A DNA stretch of 64,000 bases from JAPOKJ01 sp031421635 (GTDB lineage: Bacteria; Pseudomonadota; Gammaproteobacteria; Burkholderiales; Burkholderiaceae_E). The position numbers and the translations under genes are program-made. Of the stretch, positions 61,447 through 64,000 are shown in pieces (positions within the stretch are counted from its first letter, which is position 1; the number at the start of each line of letters is the position of its first letter). The stretch spans positions 13,087 through 77,086 of the forward strand of contig JANOPA010000037.1 of the NCBI GenBank assembly GCA_031421635.1, read 5' to 3'. The notes under the pieces are model-generated. The model was not told the origin of the DNA. It did not search any database and worked only from the letters and a program-made list of their open reading frames with translations.

Positions 61447-62721
61447 TCAAGCATTCGCGCCACAAAATGCGAAATTCACCTCGGGCGCCAAGCCGCTCAC
61501 GATCCGGGCAATGCTTTTGCCCGAGCCGCAGGCATGCGTCCAACCCAGAGTGCCGTGGCCTGTATTCAGAAAGAGATTGGATAATTTGCTCGCACCAATG
61601 ATCGGTACGTTGCTCGGCGTGGCCGGCCGCAGCCCGGTCCAGTAGCTGGCCTGGGCCGTATCCCCCGCGCCGGGAAAAAGTTCCTCGACGCGGCGCACGA
61701 TAGCCTCGCAGCGCACTCGGTTTAAGTCGCGGTCGTAGCCATTCAGTTCTGCCGTCCCGGCAATCCTCAGACGATCACTGTTGGGACCGGTCAAACGCGA
61801 GAATACAAGCTTAAATTCATCATCGGTGAGGCTCACTTGATGGGCCATTGTCAGGTCTTTCACGGGCATAGTCACCGAGTAGCCCTTGGCCGGGTAAATT
61901 GGCAGACGAATGCCCAGGGGTGCGGCGTAGATCGGGCTTAGAGAACCCATAGCCATCACATAGGCATCGGCGCGCAAGCGTTGGAAACGGCCCTCGCTAT
62001 CGGTAGCCTCGACGTGATCGATCTTGCCACTAGCTTCGCGCAGCGCCGTGATGGTGTGACTCATCAGGAACTTCACCCCCGCCTCCTCACAAAGCTTGAC
62101 CAATTCGCGCGCAAAGCGATTCGCATCGCCAGATTCATCTTCTGCGGTATACGTAGCGCCTGCGAGTTGGTGGCGCATGTGCTTGAGCGCGGGTTCGAGC
62201 TTCACGGCCTCATCGGCACTAATCACCCGCCGCTCGCATCCGAGCTCGCGCATTTGCTCAGAAGGTCCCTTAGCGCCCTCAAATTCCTTTTGCGAGGTGT
62301 AAAAGTGCAAGATACCCTGGGTACGTTGGTCGTAATGCAAGCCCGTGGCGCTGCGTAGTTCTTGCAGCATGGCTCGACTATAGGTGCCCAGGCGAACGAT
62401 CTGCTCAATATTGTGGCGCGTGCGTGCGGGGGTACATTCGCGCATAAACTGCAAACCCCAAAGCCACTGACGCATGTCCAGACGTAAACGAAAGAGTAGA
62501 GGCGCATCTTCCTTGCCCAGCCATTGCAGCAATTTAAGCGGTGCACTGGGGTTAGCCCAAGGCTCGGCATGGCTTACCGAGATTTGGCCGCCATTTGCAA
62601 AGCTGGTTTCTGCCGCCGGATTGGCTTGTCGATCCACCACGGTGACCTCGTGGCCAAGCTGAGAAAGGTAATAAGCAGAGCTTACGCCGAGCAGTCCGCT
62701 ACCAAGAATGAGTACATGCAT
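61447..62721 (-). CDS. dadA: D-amino acid dehydrogenase-like FAD oxidoreductase
   Basis: A 424-residue flavoenzyme. The N-terminal FAD motif is GSGLLGVSSAYYLSQLG, and the DAO-fold segments TSFANGGQISVSHAEPWANP and YWTGLRPATPSNVPIIG are conserved. It oxidises D-amino acids or glycine to keto acids, with electrons passed to the respiratory chain at the inner membrane. I chose the ATG at 62721. A glycine riboswitch lies about 90 bases upstream, which suggests glycine is an inducer or a substrate. Confidence 0.92.
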   Translation of the reverse strand: MHVLILGSGLLGVSSAYYLSQLGHEVTVVDRQANPAAETSFANGGQISVSHAEPWANPSAPLKLLQWLGKEDAPLLFRLRLDMRQWLWGLQFMRECTPARTRHNIEQIVRLGTYSRAMLQELRSATGLHYDQRTQGILHFYTSQKEFEGAKGPSEQMRELGCERRVISADEAVKLEPALKHMRHQLAGATYTAEDESGDANRFARELVKLCEEAGVKFLMSHTITALREASGKIDHVEATDSEGRFQRLRADAYVMAMGSLSPIYAAPLGIRLPIYPAKGYSVTMPVKDLTMAHQVSLTDDEFKLVFSRLTGPNSDRLRIAGTAELNGYDRDLNRVRCEAIVRRVEELFPGAGDTAQASYWTGLRPATPSNVPIIGASKLSNLFLNTGHGTLGWTHACGSGKSIARIVSGLAPEVNFAFCGANA

Positions 62722-62766
62722 TTGAAAGCCTTTTAAGGGAACGCGAAGCATGGACTCCACGGGACT

Positions 62767-62785
62767 GCTATTTGCGAAAAATAGC
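62767..62785 (-). promoter_or_regulatory. Hairpin between the riboswitch and dadA
   Basis: A perfect 7-bp stem (GCTATTT/AAATAGC) with a 5-base loop sits between the aptamer and the start codon. It has no following U-run. It may be part of a translational expression platform. Confidence 0.45.
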
Positions 62786-62810
62786 TAACCTGCGTCATCC
62801 AAGCTTTGCC

Positions 62811-62910
62811 GCTCCCCCTGTCCTCGGTACCTGAGAGATTCACGCGCGGCAACTTTTGCTGTGCGTTTGCTCCTTCGGTGCGCCCACTTGCTGCGGCGGC
62901 TCTCCAGACG
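62811..62910 (-). ncRNA. Glycine riboswitch (single aptamer)
   Basis: Read on the minus strand, the conserved glycine-aptamer features appear in order: CTGGAGAGCC at the start, then ACCGAAGGAGCAA, then AATCTCTCAGGTACCGAGGAC and GGGGGAGCGGC. The pairing GGAGAG with CTCTC closes the core. Only one aptamer is seen, not a tandem. It lies in the leader of dadA, so glycine should control expression of that gene. Confidence 0.9.
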
Positions 62911-62976
62911 GCTTTTAAAAATGTGCAGTGCGGTGACCTGAGCGTGTATGGGAGTTTGCGCCTTCGGTGGATGTTT

Positions 62977-63001
62977 GCACTATAGCTATGAATTATAGTG
63001 C
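62977..63001. promoter_or_regulatory. Perfect dyad and probable promoter upstream of the riboswitch
   Basis: An 8-bp inverted repeat (GCACTATA/TATAGTGC, 9-base spacer) contains TATAAT on the minus strand, a good -10. A third copy of TGCACTATA occurs at about 63020. It could be an operator overlapping the dadA promoter. Confidence 0.5.
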
Positions 63002-63029
63002 CACATCACTCTCCTGCAATTGCACTATA

Positions 63030-63290
63030 TTACATTTTTCTGCGCTTGGCAAATTTCTCAGTGGATTCCGTATTCGACTCATGGCGACCGGACAGGGTCT
63101 GCGCACCCCACCTAAGACTAACGACGAGTGCGACCAGCCCAGTGATTGCGGCCACGATCCACGGATCGTAATGCGAACCGCGACTAGGAAATAGCTGCCA
63201 CGCAAGGTTGTACGTGGCGTGACAAACGGAGACCGCAAAGACGCTACGGCCTGTATTGTTGTACAACCAAACGAGTGCATGTTCGGTTTG
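63030..63290 (-). pseudogene. CPBP-family membrane protease, C-terminal fragment
   Basis: The readable frame ALVWLYNNTGRSVFAVSVCHATYNLAWQLFP...YDPWIVAAITGLVALVV matches the last two helices of CPBP (CAAX-protease-like) intramembrane endopeptidases, including the His in CHATYN. The earlier glutamate-containing helices are absent. Confidence 0.55.
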
Positions 63291-63352
63291 GGTTGTGGGG
63301 AACCGGGTAGGTGCATATTCACACGATTATCAGTGAGCGCTATCAGTGTGCT

Positions 63353-63547
63353 TTAAGGTTTGAATGATTGGCATGCATTGATCTTGAGGCTCTTGCGGCC
63401 GAGAAAGTTGGTGAGTGTCGATGGTCGCCACAGGACAACAACCATGAAAGTGAACGCAATGATGACTGAATAGGCCACAGAAGCATGATGACTGCAATCT
63501 ATCAGCGCCTTGATCCACTGCTCGCCGACGAGGGGCATTTTTCTCAC
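63353..63547 (-). CDS. Possible 64-residue single-span membrane protein
   Basis: A GTG at 63547 with GGAG about eight bases upstream opens a frame with one hydrophobic helix (VAYSVIIAFTFMVVVLW). No family is recognised; it may be chance or a remnant of a neighbouring membrane gene. Confidence 0.3.
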   Translation of the reverse strand: MRKMPLVGEQWIKALIDCSHHASVAYSVIIAFTFMVVVLWRPSTLTNFLGRKSLKINACQSFKP

Positions 63548-63751
63548 ATTGGCGGCTCCAGCGCAATGTGACTCCCGAAGAGCTCAATGCCGTGACGCTG
63601 GGCTAATGAATTCAAAATACAACATTTCCCTGATTTCGAACAAGCGGTGAGCGCTGGAAGGCGGCGAAATCCTTCGTCCGACTTTATCTTCCCGAATACT
63701 TGAAAAGTGTCAGAAATAATCTCATACTTCTTCCAGTCAGGAGTTATCGCC

Positions 63752-64000
63752 ATGCAGACCCTCGCCAAACAGATCTTGGAACACGCCACCGGAGGGCCGG
63801 AAGGTACGCCTTGGGTCGCCAAAGAACTATTGCATCTGGGCAGTCGCGCAGCCGTGGATCAAGTGTTGTCCCGCCTCGTGCAGCGTGGTGTGCTGTTACG
63901 CGCTGGCCGTGGCATCTATGTCCTGCCCGTTGAAAGCCGCTTCGGTACCCGCGCGCCGTCGGCCGTCAAGATGGTCGAAGGCTTGGCAAACCAGCGTGGG
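63752..64000 (+). CDS. AbiEi-like / DUF6088 antitoxin-type protein, cut by window end
   Basis: Only the first 83 codons are visible. AGGAG lies eight bases before the ATG at 63752. The winged-helix N-terminus (GSRAAVDQVLSRLVQRGVLLRAGRGIYVLP) is characteristic of type IV toxin-antitoxin AbiEi/DUF6088 proteins, which repress transcription and neutralise an AbiEii nucleotidyltransferase toxin. The partner gene, if present, lies beyond 64000. Confidence 0.7.
   Translation, partial: MQTLAKQILEHATGGPEGTPWVAKELLHLGSRAAVDQVLSRLVQRGVLLRAGRGIYVLPVESRFGTRAPSAVKMVEGLANQRG

Noticed and set aside
63544..63822. Minus-strand 92-residue frame at the right edge
   Set aside because: It overlaps the well-supported AbiEi-like start on the plus strand and shows no recognisable motif.
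1..64000. tRNA, rRNA or CRISPR arrays
   Set aside because: I found no cloverleaf-like sequence, rRNA segment or regularly spaced repeats. The only short tandem repeat with constant spacing is the livF leader, whose units have no spacers.

Overview
The window looks like a chromosomal stretch of a betaproteobacterium, most likely order Burkholderiales. Three things point there: two Bug/TctC-type periplasmic solute receptors, the conserved housekeeping block ygfZ / mltG-tmk-holB-pilZ-tatD-ankyrin-HAD, and a branched-chain amino acid (liv) transport operon next to a beta-oxidation gene set. I cannot name a genus from the sequence alone.

Layout. 1-2019 holds remnants of two signalling genes (a CheR-PAS methyltransferase-type protein and a hybrid sensor/response regulator), broken by frameshifts, a stop and a deletion. 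2020-7809 is a Tn3-family transposon with 38-bp inverted repeats. It carries an MFS efflux gene, resolvase tnpR, a HepT/MntA toxin-antitoxin pair and a decayed transposase (three nonsense codons and a frameshift). A third, internal inverted-repeat copy separates the MFS cargo from the core, which recalls the Tn1721 plan. 7810-12400 is a minus-strand operon with overlapping starts: GH39 glycosidase, glycoamylase-like (GH144-type) protein, MerA-like flavin disulfide oxidoreductase, and an SDR gene truncated by the transposon end.

12.4-18.2 kb is a graveyard of mobile and accessory DNA: an ISKra4-family element with an internally deleted transposase, a mazEF-like pair, a tyrosine recombinase fragment, a lipoprotein of unknown function, a PIN toxin with a broken antitoxin, a truncated PhnD-like binding protein, and a vanillate demethylase-like Rieske oxygenase whose second cluster cysteine codon is UGA. 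18.4-25.1 kb encodes an exported TPR-CHAT protease followed by a Tat-exported DUF1800/DUF1501 pair.

25.1-33.6 kb is conserved housekeeping: phosphatase, ankyrin protein, TatD, PilZ, DNA polymerase III delta prime, thymidylate kinase, MltG, YgfZ, NRDE/TANGO2 and DUF4197 proteins. 33.6-43.5 kb is a mixed metabolic region with esterases, MDR-type reductases, a Bug receptor, a fatty acid desaturase and a class II aldolase. 43.5-56.3 kb runs entirely on the minus strand: a fatty-acid catabolism cluster (hotdog protein, SDR, acyl-CoA dehydrogenase, dehalogenase-like hydrolase, thiolase, FadB-type protein) lies downstream of livKHMGF, separated from it by a clear intrinsic terminator. The livF start sits in five tandem 16-bp repeats, each containing a start codon and a Shine-Dalgarno-like AAGG.

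56.5-62.7 kb has a very basic 41-residue protein with its own terminator, then yciB, a bolA-like gene, a parvulin isomerase, tadA, an SDR, a second Bug receptor and a dadA-like amino acid dehydrogenase controlled by a single-aptamer glycine riboswitch. The last kilobase has a CPBP protease remnant and the start of an AbiEi-like antitoxin gene that runs off the edge. No rRNA, tRNA or CRISPR array was recognised.
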